Shown here in pieces: positions 46,548 to 59,435 of a DNA stretch of 64,000 bases (within the stretch, counting starts at the first letter, position 1; each line of letters opens with the position of its first letter). The stretch lies in contig JAMYHL010000033.1 in the NCBI GenBank assembly GCA_025531455.1, forward strand, positions 372,001 to 436,000, read 5' to 3'. The notes beneath the pieces were generated by a model. It was not told the DNA's origin and did no database searches. It saw only the letters and a program-made list of their open reading frames with translations. This stretch comes from Apiotrichum sp. Y4204. Its lineage: Eukaryota; Basidiomycota; Tremellomycetes; Trichosporonales; Trichosporonaceae. Both the position numbers and the translations under genes were made by a program.

Positions 46548-47113
46548 ACTCTCTCCCGTCATTCCCATCCGTCGACCCGTTGCAATCAATCCAACAGCCC
46601 CACAGCGGCCCCGGCCTTACACGACCCCGGTCGACGCCGATCCCTTCTTTCGCCTTCCAAACATCAGACTTTCAGGCACCGCTTAATTTTAGAGAATTTC
46701 TAATCCGTGCCTGAGCTCTATGGTGTTGCATCAAGCATGCGTTTTTCTAATCTCCTCGTGATGTTTTCTAACGTTCCTGTCTGACTCCTGTCTGATTTCT
46801 CTGATACATTCTTTCTAATAACCCGCTAGCGATGACATGATCCACTCGGATAAGTCTGGCTTATCAATCTTGGATATCTTGCGATGGTTGGGAATAGGAT
46901 ATCTCCGACACCAGTGATGTTTCACCAATCGTCGAGTCGGCATCTCTGGAAGAAAAAGTTGTTACCGACCTCGGCGAGGTGTGCAGAACGATGAAGACGT
47001 TTGACTTATAATACCACAGAAACGCGCGATCTCCTTATCACAGCCTCCAACTCCCCATGTTCCGCCTCCTCGCAATCCTACAGTCCCAACGGGCGCCCAC
47101 AGAGAAACACACA
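46548..47113 (+). promoter_or_regulatory. Promoter region of the MFS transporter gene
   Basis: A TATAATA sequence at about 47005-47011 lies ~100 bp before the chosen ATG at 47114. An upstream in-frame ATG at 47057 is an alternative start. A pyrimidine-rich stretch follows the TATA. Confidence 0.45.
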
Positions 47114-48856
47114 ATGCCAGAAGACGAGAGTCCACGGCGGCCGTCGGACGACATCGAGACCGCCCCGCCGTCCCCGGTGAGCGCCGCGATCGGAGGGCAC
47201 CCCCACACCCCGATCGCGGACGAGTTCATGCTCCCGCACAAACCTAGCCTCATCATCGTTCTCGTCGCCAACCTCCTCCTCCAGCTCAGCTTCTTCATGC
47301 CCGTGTCCTCGTCAAACGAGTACGCGCAGCACCTCGGGGGGACAGACGTATTCTCCGGCCTCGTCATCGGTATCCCGCCCGCCGTGAGCATCTTCATGCT
47401 CGCGCCGATGGCCGCCCTCGATCGCGGTAAGTTGTGGAGAAGATGAGCGAGCCGGACTGCTTCAAGCTCCAATCACACCGAGTTCTCCCACTGACGGCAG
47501 GCGCATACGCCCGCCCGCTGCACCTCTGCTGCGGGACGCTCGTTCTCGGCAACATAATGTACGCGCTGGCGTACGCCGCCGACTGGTTGTACCTCATCCT
47601 CCTGGGGCGGATGGTCATTGGCATCGGGTTCACGTTCTTCATGTACGGCAAGCGCTACTGCTCCGACCCGAGGTGAGTAGAGACTATCTTCTCGCGCTGA
47701 CCCCAGACTCGTCGGAGTGCGGAGGCGCACAACTCTCGCGGGTTGGCAAGTCCTCTGCCAAGGCGTGGGCTTCAGCCTCGGTCCCTTTGTCGGCGGTCTC
47801 CTGTGAGTACATATTTACCAGATAAACATCCTAACCCAATCCAGCTCAAAGATCCCCTCGCACAACAAGGTATTTAACGGCTTCTCCGCCCCCGGATGGC
47901 TTCTCGCGTGTGCGTGGCTCGTCTTCTGGGTCTGTGTCCGCCTCTGGTTCCAGGACGTGCCGTTCAACCCCACCAAGGCAGAGATCAAAGCCAAAGCGGC
48001 CGCCAACGCCGAGGCGGAAGCGCAGCAGGCGGCCGGCGAGATTGCGCTCGTGCCCATGGCGTCTTCCGGCGCCGCACCAGGGGACAGCACGCCGGGTGCC
48101 CAGCAGGACGGCGGACGCAGCGTTGCGGATCTCAAAGACGTAAAGGACGTTCCCGCCCTTGGGGCACTAGACGACACGGCATCCACCGCCTCCTCCACCG
48201 TCCCCCTCCACCGCCGGCTACCGCGATACATTGTCCCGCGAATGATACGTGCCATGACGCCCGGACAGCGCGGCGTAGCGGCGACCATGTGCTGGTTTTC
48301 GATGATCAACTTTTTCATCCTCGGCGCATGGGAAGCCAACATTCCCGTGTTTACATCCAGCACGGCGCCCGAAAACCCATTCCACTTTTCGCCCTTTGCG
48401 GCCGGCAACATGATTGCGCTCGGCGGCGCCATCTCCATCCCGTTCTTGCTGCTAAACCTCCACTTTGCGCGCCGCGTGCAGGACCGGCACACGCTCGCGC
48501 TCGGCGCGAGCCTCGGCCTCGCGGGGCTCGTGATTGCCGAGGCGGTGCTCGCGGCCCGAAAAGTAAACTACGCGTCGCTCCTGATCTGCTGGTTTCTAGT
48601 TGCGCTGGGCTTCAATATCGCCACAACAGTGACGCTTGCGCTGTTGTCGAAACAGCTGCCTGGGGAGTGGAACGGCGCGATCAGCATCATGATCCAGTGC
48701 TCTAATTACGTTGGCCGCGTCACTGGTGCGGTGTGGGGCGGCGCGGGCGTCAAGGTCGGCATGCAGCGCTATGTCGGGCTCGAGATTGCGTTTGTCGGTA
48801 TTGGCGCGGTCATGTTCCTCGTGCTCTGGAAGGACCTCAAGACTAAGACTGGGTAG
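47114..48856 (+). CDS. Major facilitator superfamily transporter
   Basis: Four exons: 47114-47426, 47501-47672, 47707-47802, 47845-48856; 530 residues. Introns are 74, 34 and 42 nt. The N-terminal ~45 residues are hydrophilic; helix 1 is SLIIVLVANLLLQLSFFM, with further helices in each exon, including YLILLGRMVIGIGFTFF followed by RLVGVRRRTTLAGWQ, the MFS loop 2-3 type arrangement. A central hydrophilic loop (~230-300, Ala/Glu-rich, then STASSTVPLHRRLPRY) separates two halves. The second half includes TMCWFSMINFFILGAWEANIPVF and LLICWFLVALGFNIATTVTLALL. Substrate cannot be told. The start at MPEDESP is preferred for context (ACACACAATG). The CCAAT array lies upstream. Confidence 0.88.
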
Positions 48857-49077
48857 GCGGCTTTGAGCCAAGGTAGGGTACAGTATAATGCGGAAGAGCG
48901 AAGAATGGCATTTTTATATAGACACTACGTAAAGAGTGTGGATACAAAGGCGTCGCGCTGATGGGTGATGGCGGAAACTGTTTTTTGCGACAGCCTCGGC
49001 CTATATATGGAACGGGAGGGTAATATGTATGGCACATTAACGTATCACACGCCTGAGCAATCATAACAGCACCCGGC

Positions 49078-49748
49078 CTATGGATTCACGCCAATGGCCT
49101 GCAAAAACGCATCTAATGTCAGGGTAGGAGGCTCCTCGACCTTCGTGCAGTGGTACACAGTCCACAGCCCGTGGATGTACTTGGGTTCGATATCGTGGCC
49201 GATCGTGAATTGGGGATGCGGACACTTGAAGAAGACAAAGCTGAGGACTGCGTGAAAAATGATTTCGTAGCTGTGGAGCTGCGCCCCAAGGAGAAAGAGG
49301 GTGGTGGGCTTCATCTTCCGGGGCCTTAAGTGCGACATGAAGGGATCCGAAATCAGCGATCCCAGCGCGACGACACCAACAAGAGCGGAATGCGAAGCGC
49401 GGCAGTCCCATTTCTGCAGGAAGGACAGGACTTTGAAGGCGCATTCTCCTTCCGTGCCGAGATGATCAAGCGTAAGCGTCCCAGCGGCAAGGTGTAGAAA
49501 GATATCCAATGCGGTGGCGGTCTCGATACGCTCGTCGGTGAACTCGATGATAGATTCCTGGCCGCCCTCCATCATGTCCCCGAGGGCCTCGCTGTGGTCA
49601 GGACAGAACAGCGGTAACAAGGCACCACCAACCTTGCATGGGCCACCCAGCGGCGCTTGGCGCGGAAACGCACGCGGTCAGCGCTGATGATCTCTAGGTC
49701 GCCGGTCGTCCAGTTGGGGTCGTCTGTGATTGGCTTGGAGTCGGACAT
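49078..49748 (-). CDS. BTB/POZ-domain protein
   Basis: Two exons (49748-49633, 49591-49078) give 209 residues. Joined sequence reads TTGDLEIISADRVRFRAKRRWVAHASEALGDMMEGGQ, the D-x-x-x-x-S-D-x-x-x-F-x-x-x-R/K...A.S..F/L.DM pattern of fungal BTB/POZ proteins, followed by ESIIEFTDERIETATALDIFLHLAAG. The second half carries hydrophobic helices and no Kelch or zinc-finger partner. The 41-nt intron has a weak donor (GTTGGT) but a good branch (CTGAC) and acceptor (CACAG), and splicing is needed to keep the domain in frame. BTB-only proteins in fungi are usually of unknown role, some as Cullin-3 adaptors. Convergent with the MFS gene. Confidence 0.78.
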
Positions 49749-50456
49749 TGTCTCGCGGTGGTGTACTGCTTGGAGCTGAGAAGTTGTTTGCTGTGGGGGA
49801 CCATGATGCTAGCAAGACGCTCCATTATATACTGATGCTGTTGCCTAGCACACAGTACAAATGTATCGTGCCGGTGCGAGCTGTGATTGCCGCAGTGTGA
49901 GCAGCCGGCAGTCTCGCACCACAGCATAAGGCGCAACGACCGGCGTCCCGGGGTCGAAGACTGAAACGACCATAGCGAGTGGTTTGAGTCGCCTCCAGCT
50001 TTGGCCGCCTGTGGTACCAATGTTTTTGGCCACCGCACAGAGAATGGTAGCGCCACGTTCTTTGATGCCGCTGAATACATGGCAGCTGCGGTCCTGCGCA
50101 GAGATGTACTCTTGACGATTGAGTTTTGGTACTGCGACCTCTTTGTTGAAGGCCGCGCTGTCAGTGATTTGTTTAGTTTGTTGAGTGTGTAGTTGGAACA
50201 TTCGAGCTTTCGTTGCCCCTGATGGCTTCGACAGCAAGGACGAGGTCCAAGCTGAACAGTGACTGTTGAAAGGGTATCGGGGTACCGGGGTATCAGTTAC
50301 AGCACGTCGCAGACGCGTAGAGCAGAAGTTGCAATAGCAGGCTGGTCATTAGATCGTTGTCGAACATATCCTTTTCGCCTCTCCAGTGCTCCACCACTGC
50401 CCGTTCTTTATCCCCCCCCTCTTCTCCTCCTAAAAAGCCAGGGGAGCCCCGTACAC
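49749..50456. other. Intergenic, no gene seen
   Basis: Upstream of the BTB gene; short ORFs only. Confidence 0.55.
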
Positions 50457-50553
50457 TGGACAAGTTAGGAATCGAACCAAAGACCTTTCCAAATCAGCAG
50501 AAGAGACGAGACTGACTGCGAATGGAACGCTCTACCAACTGAGCTACACGCCC
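50457..50553 (-). tRNA. tRNA-Ala(CGC) with a 24-nt intron
   Basis: Minus strand: acceptor GGGCGTG with 3' strand CTTGTCC, discriminator A (50457). Position 3-70 is a G-U wobble pair, the alanine identity element. D arm GCTC-AGTTGGTA-GAGC, anticodon stem TTCCA/TGGAA, loop TT-CGC-A then a 24-nt insert and closing T. T arm TTTGG-TTCGATT-CCTAA has one T-T mismatch, and the acceptor also has a T6-T67 mismatch and a second G-U pair. It folds as a functional tRNA but is weaker than average; a pseudogene is possible. Confidence 0.82.
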
Positions 50554-51352
50554 GCCACGATCGCGGGCCGGATGCGGTTGTGGAGGGTGACAAGGCAGAG
50601 CGACGGCGATGGGCTGGTTGAGTGATTCTCCTATTCTATTCTTCCTGTCCATGTGACAAGTCCCAACCCCTTGTTGCTAGTTTCTCGCTTGTAGACTGCG
50701 GATACAGTGCAGAAGACACAGTCGAGTACGGGACCAGTGCGACACCGAGGTGCCACACACCAGTTCTGGGGTATGATCCTCGCCATGTTTCGGGGCAAAA
50801 TGGCAATCACACAGATAGCCGGGCGGCTGCGGCCTTTTCTCCGCCAAGGATCGGAGACAAGGCAGCGCAAGGAACGTGTGGCATGAGCATGACCGCCGGC
50901 GCAATGGCCGCCGCTGTATCGGCCGTGTTTCCTAAATGTTGCTCCTCGTGTCGTCGCATGGCCTCAGCCGGTGGCACATGAGGCGCAAGCTTGAGTAAGT
51001 TGTCAGTATGAGACGCGGACTGACATCAGTGAAACTGTCAACCATCCGGCTTCCGAGGAGTACGATCAGACGGCCTTTGTGACCTCCTGCACCGGGACCA
51101 CCATAAACACCAAGAGACCGCAAAGCAGGGTTGTTAGGCCGGCGCAGCACCTTCGCGCAGGGCGTTGGCTCCACCTATTGACCGAGGACAGGACCAACCC
51201 GGGCCGGAGCGCTCCTCCCAAGTGAGCCGCAGGAGTACGGCCATTCACAGTCCCTGTTAAGCTATTCGTATGCAATGACCTAGTGCTACTCCAGCCGAGG
51301 TCCCTCCTAATCAGGTATGTACAACGGGTTCCGACTTGCGTGTAACAGGCTC
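50554..51352. other. Intergenic, no gene seen
   Basis: Between tRNA-Ala and the 3' end of the Old Yellow Enzyme gene. No supported ORF. Confidence 0.55.
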
Positions 51353-52644
<1,292 letters not shown>

Positions 52645-53403
52645 TGTGAGTGAGCGTGAGTGAGGAGTTGAGAGCAGTGCAATGTGGAGTTCATCAATCT
52701 AAGAGATGGGTGGGGGAGAGGCGCTGGAGGCGCTGGACACGATTCTGCTTATTCATACTCGTCGAGGTTATCTCAAACGAGAGCAAACGCCTGGCTGTGT
52801 GGAGGTCGTGGGGTATTCGGTTTATCCGGTTTGGCATGCAGGTTGGGGGAGTGGTTGTGCCGAGCTCGGCATGGTGTTGTTGGGAAATGACCGAGATTCG
52901 GCAACCGTCCATAAGATAACTTGCAGCATAACAGATCAATCCCCTCAGGCCCATGGTAGCATATGGTGGGCACACAGCTTGATATATCGGGGGCATATAC
53001 GAGTGAAACCTAGGGTGAGGGTGGGACCCAGCTTTGCCGAGACCCAAGACCCAGACTTGTCAATGGTGTTACCCCCACTTTAGAACTTTAAAAAACTAAC
53101 TAGCCCGCCGCAGGCGCGGAAAAAATTACGTGTTCTTTCTAAGCCCCTGTACCACGTAGATATGCACACATTTGGGGTCTGTTTGACGTACCAGGACGTG
53201 AGAACGGGGCAAGACGGTTTGAGTGGCGACGGTGCATGTCCCGTTCTCGCCCTCACCATCACTGTTGCAACACCACTCAACACCGTTCGACACGCAGTAA
53301 CATATCCTAGTTGCAGTTCTTGTTCGCTTTGCTAGCCTAAACCACACATCTATCAACTGCGCCCCCCTCTGCGCCCGGCCCCGAGAGCCAATTACCGTCA
53401 CCC
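52645..53403. other. Divergent intergenic region, OYE gene / Crypton
   Basis: No gene seen. It contains CAATGGTGTTACC at 53061-53073, which has a near match just after the Crypton ORF (57253-57264). Confidence 0.5.
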
Positions 53404-56400
53404 ATGCCACCGCGGGCGGCCACAAACTTCGGCGAACGCACGAGGGCGCAGCGCCTGGCCAAAGGCAAGGCGCGGGCCGCGGCCCGGTCTACTGCAGACA
53501 GACACGAGAGCTTGACGCCTTCGATTGTCGGCATCGACAGTCCTGGTGGTGAAGGGGCCATTGACGACGGGATCGTTAGCATCGCGGACGGCAGTGATGA
53601 GGATGGGGATGAAGGATTTGGCAGTCTTGTGCAGCCGACGCCATCCCAGGTGCGAAAGATGAAGACAATTCAGTCATTGCTGTCGGACTCGGAAGCCGAA
53701 GACAATGATCCGGGAGAGGGCCCGTCGTCATCGCAGGGAACGCAGCAGGCCGATGCCAACGCCCGTGTCCAAGCGAACCGAGAGAAGAACCAAAGAATGA
53801 TCGACCACTTCATTTTTACCACCAAACTGTCGGATGCCAGCAAAGTGGCGTACACCCCGTATGTCAAGCGATTCAAAGCGTTTTGCCGACGGAAGGGCGA
53901 GTCGATTATCGTTGATCGAAGTAGGTATCTGCGATGTGGTTGAAGAGCAGTACCGGATCGTCGTATTTGGGGCGTCGACGGGGTCTGACGCCCGGCACCA
54001 AATTCTCGCAAACGCTCGGAGGTCCTCGGAGGTCCTCGCGACCGAGCGGAGGAGTAGCCAATGGGCCTTGAGTTAAGTCGGCTGTCATATGGGGCGTCTG
54101 CGTCACTCCCTTTGTGAACTCCCACTGACAGATATCAAGCCAAACTTATGAGCTTCTTGGAGGATGAGCGGGCCCGCCACCTCGCCCAGGGGAACTCCCT
54201 CTCCAACGCAACCGGACAAACGGCTCGGTCGGCAGTTCTGTGGCTATGGCAAGGGCAGTACTATGCCAACAAGAACGTCCCGCAAACCGATGACGATCGG
54301 AGGGCCATCGCGAGTGAGTGTCGCAGCCAAGGCAAGGCAAGTGAAAGGTCAAACTAACCCCTATAGATTTCGTCAAGAGTTACAAGGGCGAGACTCAGCG
54401 AATGCGAATGGTGGCCATGTCTTCTAAACGGGCCGGCAGCCTGATGGACAACTTCATCCCGTTCAAGGACATCGTCGTTTTGCAAGAGTCCTTCGTGCCT
54501 ACTAAGGATGACAACCGAAAGCATCGGAAGGCATCGGTAACCTCGCTGCTAGGTCACAGATGTGCATTTCTTCTCTCCTACGCCGGATCACTCAGAATTG
54601 GGGACATCGCCTCATTAACCTGGTCCGATCTATGCTACTTCAATCTCGACACCCTCAACAGCCCTTCCAAGAATGAACTGATGGTTCTTACTCTCAAGGA
54701 AGGGAAGACGAACCATCGCGGTAACCTATTGCGAACCGGCATCTTGCGTCACCGCGATGTGGAGATGTGCGCCACTGGGGCCGTCGCTCTTTACCTTTTC
54801 TGCTTGTACAACTACCTCGATTACGGCTTCCCGGATCTTCGAAACGGCGAGACCTGGTTCTATCGCAAATTGATCCAAGTGGTTGGCAAGAAGCTGCAAG
54901 TGCGCAAGCGGAATGGCGGCCGAGAAATTGCTGTCTTGGTCGAGGACGGCGACGGCGATGGCGACGGCAATGGCAACATCCACCCGAAAGGCGATAACAC
55001 TATTGATGGCGATGACGATCGCGGGTTCGAGGAGGAAACCGTCGAACTGCAGGTCGAAATGAACAACCTCCGCAACTACCTTTCCAATTATATGGACAGG
55101 TCCATTGTTGGATCCGAAGAGGCCGGAGTCGCCGCTCCTCCTGTGCTCGATGCCCAGGCAGTCATGACAGCTGCCAACGGGGCTACCTTCGAGCTACCTC
55201 CCACACTGGCTCAAAACCCCAAAAGCAAAGTGCCCAAGTCCAAGTTCCAGCGCGGGATGGAAGGTCGCCTGAAGGACATTGCGAGACTTCCTGGTTCTCA
55301 AGGGATGGGTACCGCTGCGATATATCAAGCGTTCAAGTTGGCGTTTGCTGAAACCAATGTCAAGACCGGCCGCCGCAAGACCCATATCGGTCGAGGGGCA
55401 TCAGCAGCTTATGTGCTGGCTAACTCTCATTCAAGTTCCGGATTGGAAGGAGAGATCCGTCGTCACGGTCACTGGAACCACAGTGACGTGCTGACGCAGC
55501 ACTACGGCAATCCATTTCCTATGGGAGCGATTCGAACTATCGCCGGCTTCAATGGCGCCGAAGAACTGTCATACTGGATCCCGAGAAACATTGTCGATCC
55601 ACCGCCGGAGCTATTGGAGCGTGTCTACCCAGGCTTGGATGACGCCTATGAAGGTCCGGGGGTGGAAGCTTTCGGGACCGGGCCCCATGAGGATACAGAG
55701 CATCTCATCGAGTTCATGCGGTATCTTCGACGCGTTTTTCTTCAGGACTCGGTCTTCCTTAAGGAGCGGTGGCCACACTTGTCGCTCTGGGACGTCCCGC
55801 TGTTCTCCACCCCGTCATACTTGACATTCGCCAATCAGGTGCGTCAGGTCTGTCGAGAGGCAGAGGGTCGAACAGCACCAGTCATCGACCAACGCCTTGA
55901 CTCCGTCACGCCATTGTTGAAGGCCGCAATCGAGAATGTGGGAAAGGCCATGCTTGATGACTTCACACGTCTGCGAGTTGACTTCCAGAATACTGAAGAA
56001 GCCAACTCGACCTGGAAGACCCGCCTGACTTCGATGGTAGAGACCCACTTCGCCAAGTTGCTGAGGGGCCACAAGGCCATCCACACCGGCCTGGCTTTAG
56101 CGTGTGCTGGATTGCAGTCGCCCACCACATCATTGACGTCTCTACCGGGCCAATCACAGGACAAGCATGGGGCGTCACCCCGGCGCCAAATTTCTCGGAA
56201 CCTCTCGGATCCCCTCGCGACCGAGACGATCGCCACAGTCGAGCCAGGACCAAGCCAACCCCCGAGCCAACCGTCCGGTGATCCTTCCAATGCAATTCAA
56301 CGCGCACAATTCGAGGCCCTGGGCCTCGACTTGTCTCCTGATTTCGATGTCGACGACAATGAACCGTTGGCTGCCAAGAAGACGCGAACACGTCTAATCC

Positions 56401-57233
56401 CGGACTACCCAAAACGAACCATGTCGCGTGGTGTCAAAACAGTCCCCGAACTCTATGAGGAATGGTATGTGAAACCCCCGACGATCCAATACATGTGCGA
56501 CAAATGGAAGACTGCTTGGATCCTCGACGACGACAAGGGCAATGAGAGGAAATGGTTTAGTCGCCGGTCCCACGTCATTGCAAGACTGAGGGCTCATCAG
56601 GACTTCGAATCGAATCCCAAACGGGCGGCTCTTTGTGTCGATGAGGAGAGAGAATACTATGGCCTATCAATATCCAAAATGGCCGATCATCTCGATGCCA
56701 GCGGACGCTGGAAGACGGCCTCTTTCCCTATCCTTGAACGTTACTGTACCAAGCATGGGCGTCCATTTCCATTCCCTTCAAACAACCGGGACGGGACGAA
56801 GAAACGCAAGGCCCCAGCTTTCCAACTACCAGCGGCCAGAGTTGAGGAGCCTCCGGCAAAGAGGAGCAAGCCGACGGCCCTTCCTCCGAGGCCAACAACC
56901 CCTGCTCCAAGAACTGCGGCGCCCCCTGCACGGCCACCACGACCATCAACACCTGCACCTCATGTGACGCATCCCCCACCTGCGCCTATCCCTTGCCGAT
57001 CAAGTGGTTCTTCGTTCAGGCCGAAGCTGCCTGCTTCTAGACTTAACGCGTCCGCTTCTCGAACTGCGATGGTTGCGGTCCCGTCGAGGCCTCCAAGACC
57101 CTCCACTCCTGCACCCCAATCATCACATCTTCGTCCACCACCACCACAACCCAAGCGGCCTCTGAGCGTCAATGTGACGGATCTTCCCCCTCCCTCAGTT
57201 GGATCAATATCATCCTATCCGGCGACACAATGA
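53404..57233 (+). CDS. Crypton tyrosine recombinase with C-terminal GCR1_C domain
   Basis: Three exons (53404-53924, 54132-54313, 54367-57233) give 1189 residues. The N-terminal ~130 residues are disordered; ~140-300 look like the core-binding helical domain (MIDHFIFTTKLSDASKVAYTPYVKRF..). Catalytic residues are all present in order: Arg311 (GSLRIGD), His574-x-x-Arg577 (THIGRGA), His603 (GHW), nucleophile Tyr614 (LTQHYG). An acidic/Gly-Asp insert lies between Arg311 and His574. At ~920-985 is a GCR1_C DNA-binding domain (GVKTVPELYEEWYVKPPTIQYM, continuing to RSHVIARL), the diagnostic partner in fungal Cryptons. The tail is Pro/Arg-rich. Intron 1 is 207 nt, long for this window, and contains a repeat motif. 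No disabling mutation is visible. Confidence 0.9.
54025..54046 (+). repeat. 22-bp motif CTCGGA(N3)CCTCGCGACCGAG, copy 1
   Basis: Lies in intron 1 of the Crypton recombinase. CTCGG and CCGAG are self-complementary ends, so the unit can form a hairpin. Related sequence extends ~33 bp upstream. Confidence 0.85.
56204..56225 (+). repeat. 22-bp motif CTCGGA(N3)CCTCGCGACCGAG, copy 2
   Basis: Lies inside the coding exon of the recombinase, where it encodes part of NLSDPLATE. The upstream 33 bp (GGCGTCACC.. to ..AAATTTCTCGG) resembles copies 1 and 3. Confidence 0.85.
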
Positions 57234-57340
57234 GTGAGAAAATTCCAATACTCAATTGGTTACCTGTTGGCTCAACATCCTTGTTACATTGACATATTTA
57301 TTTTGATGCCCTTTTTTTATTCTCGGGGCGCGGGGGAGAA

Positions 57341-57356
57341 GGGGGGGGGGGGGGGG
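57341..57356 (+). repeat. G16 homopolymer
   Basis: Lies between the Crypton and cysteine-cluster gene A, in what is probably the 3' flank of gene A. Confidence 0.95.
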
Positions 57357-57391
57357 CAGCCAAACTAACTAATGATACATCCCCAGCTGTC

Positions 57392-58100
57392 CTACTCGTC
57401 CTCGACCACAACGTACCCGTCGGGGACGTCATACTGGAGCTCCTGCACCTCGCCATCCGGCGAAACCATGGCGACCATGGTGGCCCCGCTGTGGGGCAGT
57501 TGCGTCCAGGTTCCCTCTTGGCCCTGGTTGGTGCACTCGAGGTTGTAGGCGCGGCACCGCACGCAGCGGCCGGGGTCCTGGTCAGCGTACGCGATATACC
57601 AGCAGAAGCCGGCGCCACTGGTGGCGCAGCAAGCGCACTGAGGCTCGTGCATGAACATCGGGTAACGCTGGGCGTACCACTCCATGATGAACTGAGAATC
57701 AATATTATTCACACATTCACAGGTTCACACGCTCGGACATCAGACTTACCCGCCACAGCTTCGACTCGTGCTGGTTCACACGGTGCCCATCGACGATAAC
57801 GATACCGCCAGTAACACCCGTGAGCCACTCGACGGGCAGGTAGCGGTTGCCAATGAGGCTCCAGAACTGGGCCTCGGGGGTGCGGTCGCCGCGGATCGAG
57901 AACGGAAGGCCGGTGACGGGGATGGTGAACGATTGCTCACCGGCATTCTGGAGGTGGGGGGGGAGGGCCTTGAGCCCGAAGATGCGGTAGTCCAGGAGAA
58001 GACCAGTGGTGACGGCCGACAGGATCTCCTCAAACTCATCGCCCGTCAGCTGCTGGGCGGGGCCGTTGTAAGGGGTGTGGATGTTGAGGAAGTCGGACAT
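57392..58100 (-). CDS. Cysteine-cluster family protein A, unknown function
   Basis: Two exons (58100-57750, 57691-57392; 58-nt intron GTAAGT..TTCTCAG) give 216 residues. The N-terminal domain (~20-115) is Trp/aromatic-rich with EEILSAVTTG, FWSLIGNRYLPVEW and VDGHRVNQHESKLWR. The intron falls in phase 0 right after Trp-Arg. The second exon begins FIMEWYAQ and contains CACCATSGAGFC..CVRCRAYNLEC, i.e. C-x2-C-x7-C-x12-C-x2-C-x6-C, close to the fungal Zn2Cys6 cluster spacing. The tail is acidic (VVVEDE). No signal peptide or membrane segment. Related to genes B and C downstream. DNA binding is possible but the cluster lacks the usual basic residues. Confidence 0.8.
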
Positions 58101-58205
58101 GGTGATGATAAGTATGAACGAGGATATGGAAGGAGGGTGAGAACGAGAAGTGAGTCGTTGATGGTGAAGTGGATGAAAGAGAAAGAGAACGCTTGTGGGA
58201 ACCGC

Positions 58206-58213
58206 CTTTTATA
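58206..58213 (-). promoter_or_regulatory. TATA box of gene A
   Basis: TATAAAAG on the minus strand, ~106 bp upstream of the ATG at 58100. Confidence 0.55.
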
Positions 58214-58514
58214 AGGACTGGGCGCACAGCACTCAACGACAACCTCCTTCCCGGCCCACCGCACCCCAGCACCGTCCGTCCCCACCGCGGCCTCGATGCC
58301 CAGTGGGCTGACACCCAGACCACGTTCCACCTCCAGGCGCCACCACTGACCACGTCCAGACCACCACAGACGACGTCCACATCAACAAGACTTTACACAT
58401 CCTCCACCCGCTCCACCTGCGCCTTCGGCCTCGAGACTGATCGCCGTCGTCTGGAACATCCCACAGCACAGCATTGCATTTCTCTCGGGAGGGCTATGAC
58501 TACATATTGTTGCG

Positions 58515-58532
58515 CCCCCCCCCCCCCCCCCC
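58515..58532 (+). repeat. C18 homopolymer
   Basis: Lies just downstream of the stop codon of gene B. On the minus strand it is a G18 run, placed like the G16 run after gene A but in the opposite orientation relative to the gene. Confidence 0.95.
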
Positions 58533-58546
58533 TCCCTCACTCCCAC

Positions 58547-59342
58547 TCACCACCAGTCCGCGGTGTCGACGACGATGTTACCATCGTCGTCGTACACGTT
58601 GCCGCTGCTGGCGGAGGAGCTGGATGAGGCATCGGCCGGGTTGCCACTGCCACTGGGGCCCGGTGCGTTGGTCGAGTCCTCAGGCTGTTGTCAAGTCAGT
58701 CCTATCTGAATATCAAAGAACGGCCTGCGACTCACAACAGCCTCGTCGACAATGGAGTCGTCGTCACCCTCCTCCGAGCATGGTTGATCGTAGGCAGTGC
58801 AGCGGATGCACTTACCACCGCTCTCGGTGCGATAGCACTTGTCGTTACCGGCCTGCTTGCAGTTGGTGCAGCAGTGGCCGCAGAGCGAGAACTCGGCCCC
58901 ATGGACCATGTAGACGTTAAGAATAGCCTGAGTATCAGATAGGTTCTCTGTCCCATGTTTTACTCACGCCCCAGATGCTGTTCTCCCACTTGTTCACAGG
59001 GGCGCCCTCCATGAACATGACAGTGAAGCGGGGGTTGTGATCGAGCACTCTATGGGGCCTCCAGACCTCGAAAGGCAGGGCAAAGTACCCCACCCATGTC
59101 CAGTAGAGCGCCGCGGGAGTCGTCTCCATTGGCATTCGCCACATACCGTCCCAATTTCCCCAGACCTCGAAACCGTAGCGCAGATGGTGGGGGATGTCGT
59201 TAGGACCCTCAACGGGCTCCTCGAGCTCCCACAGCGCTTCGAGGATCTCTTCGGCCTTCTCGACGCTGAGGACCTGGGTGGGGGGTTCGAAACGAGCCGG
59301 GGCAGACTCGGGGGCGGACTGGGAGGCGGTGGGGGAAGACAT
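58547..59342 (-). CDS. Cysteine-cluster family protein B, unknown function
   Basis: Three exons (59342-58968, 58927-58736, 58684-58547) give 234 residues. Same layout as gene A: KAEEILEALWELEEP, FEVWGNWDGMWRMP, TPAALYWTWVGYFALPFEVWRP, then APVNKWENSIWG where a phase-0 intron follows Trp-Gly. Exon 2 starts AILNVYMVHG and holds CTNCKQAGNDKC..CIRCTAYDQPC (C-x2-C-x7-C-x8-C-x2-C-x6-C), preceded by an extra CGHC. Exon 3 is a Ser/Asp-rich tail ending VDTADWW. An ATG at 59342 is the first in frame. Confidence 0.8.
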
Positions 59343-59435
59343 TGTTGGCAAACGAAGTGGAAAGAGAGGAGAAGGGAAGGATGTGGAAGTTGAGGTGAAG
59401 TGGGAAGATGAAGACGGAGAGCAGTGAGGACTCGA

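Larger units (their letters stand above)
53061..57264 (+). mobile_element. Crypton-type DNA transposon, apparently intact
   Basis: The element carries a single long tyrosine recombinase gene (53404-57233) and no visible terminal inverted repeats, as expected for Cryptons, which insert by site-specific recombination between short identical cores. The boundaries given are tentative: they are set by CAATGGTGTTACC at the left and CAATTGGTTACC at the right, an imperfect direct repeat with GTTACC in common. Confidence 0.7.

Noticed and set aside
54402..57233. Treating the 943-codon ORF as the complete recombinase
   Set aside because: Two introns with clean signals add 246 N-terminal residues, including the core-binding helices, so the short version lacks part of the protein.
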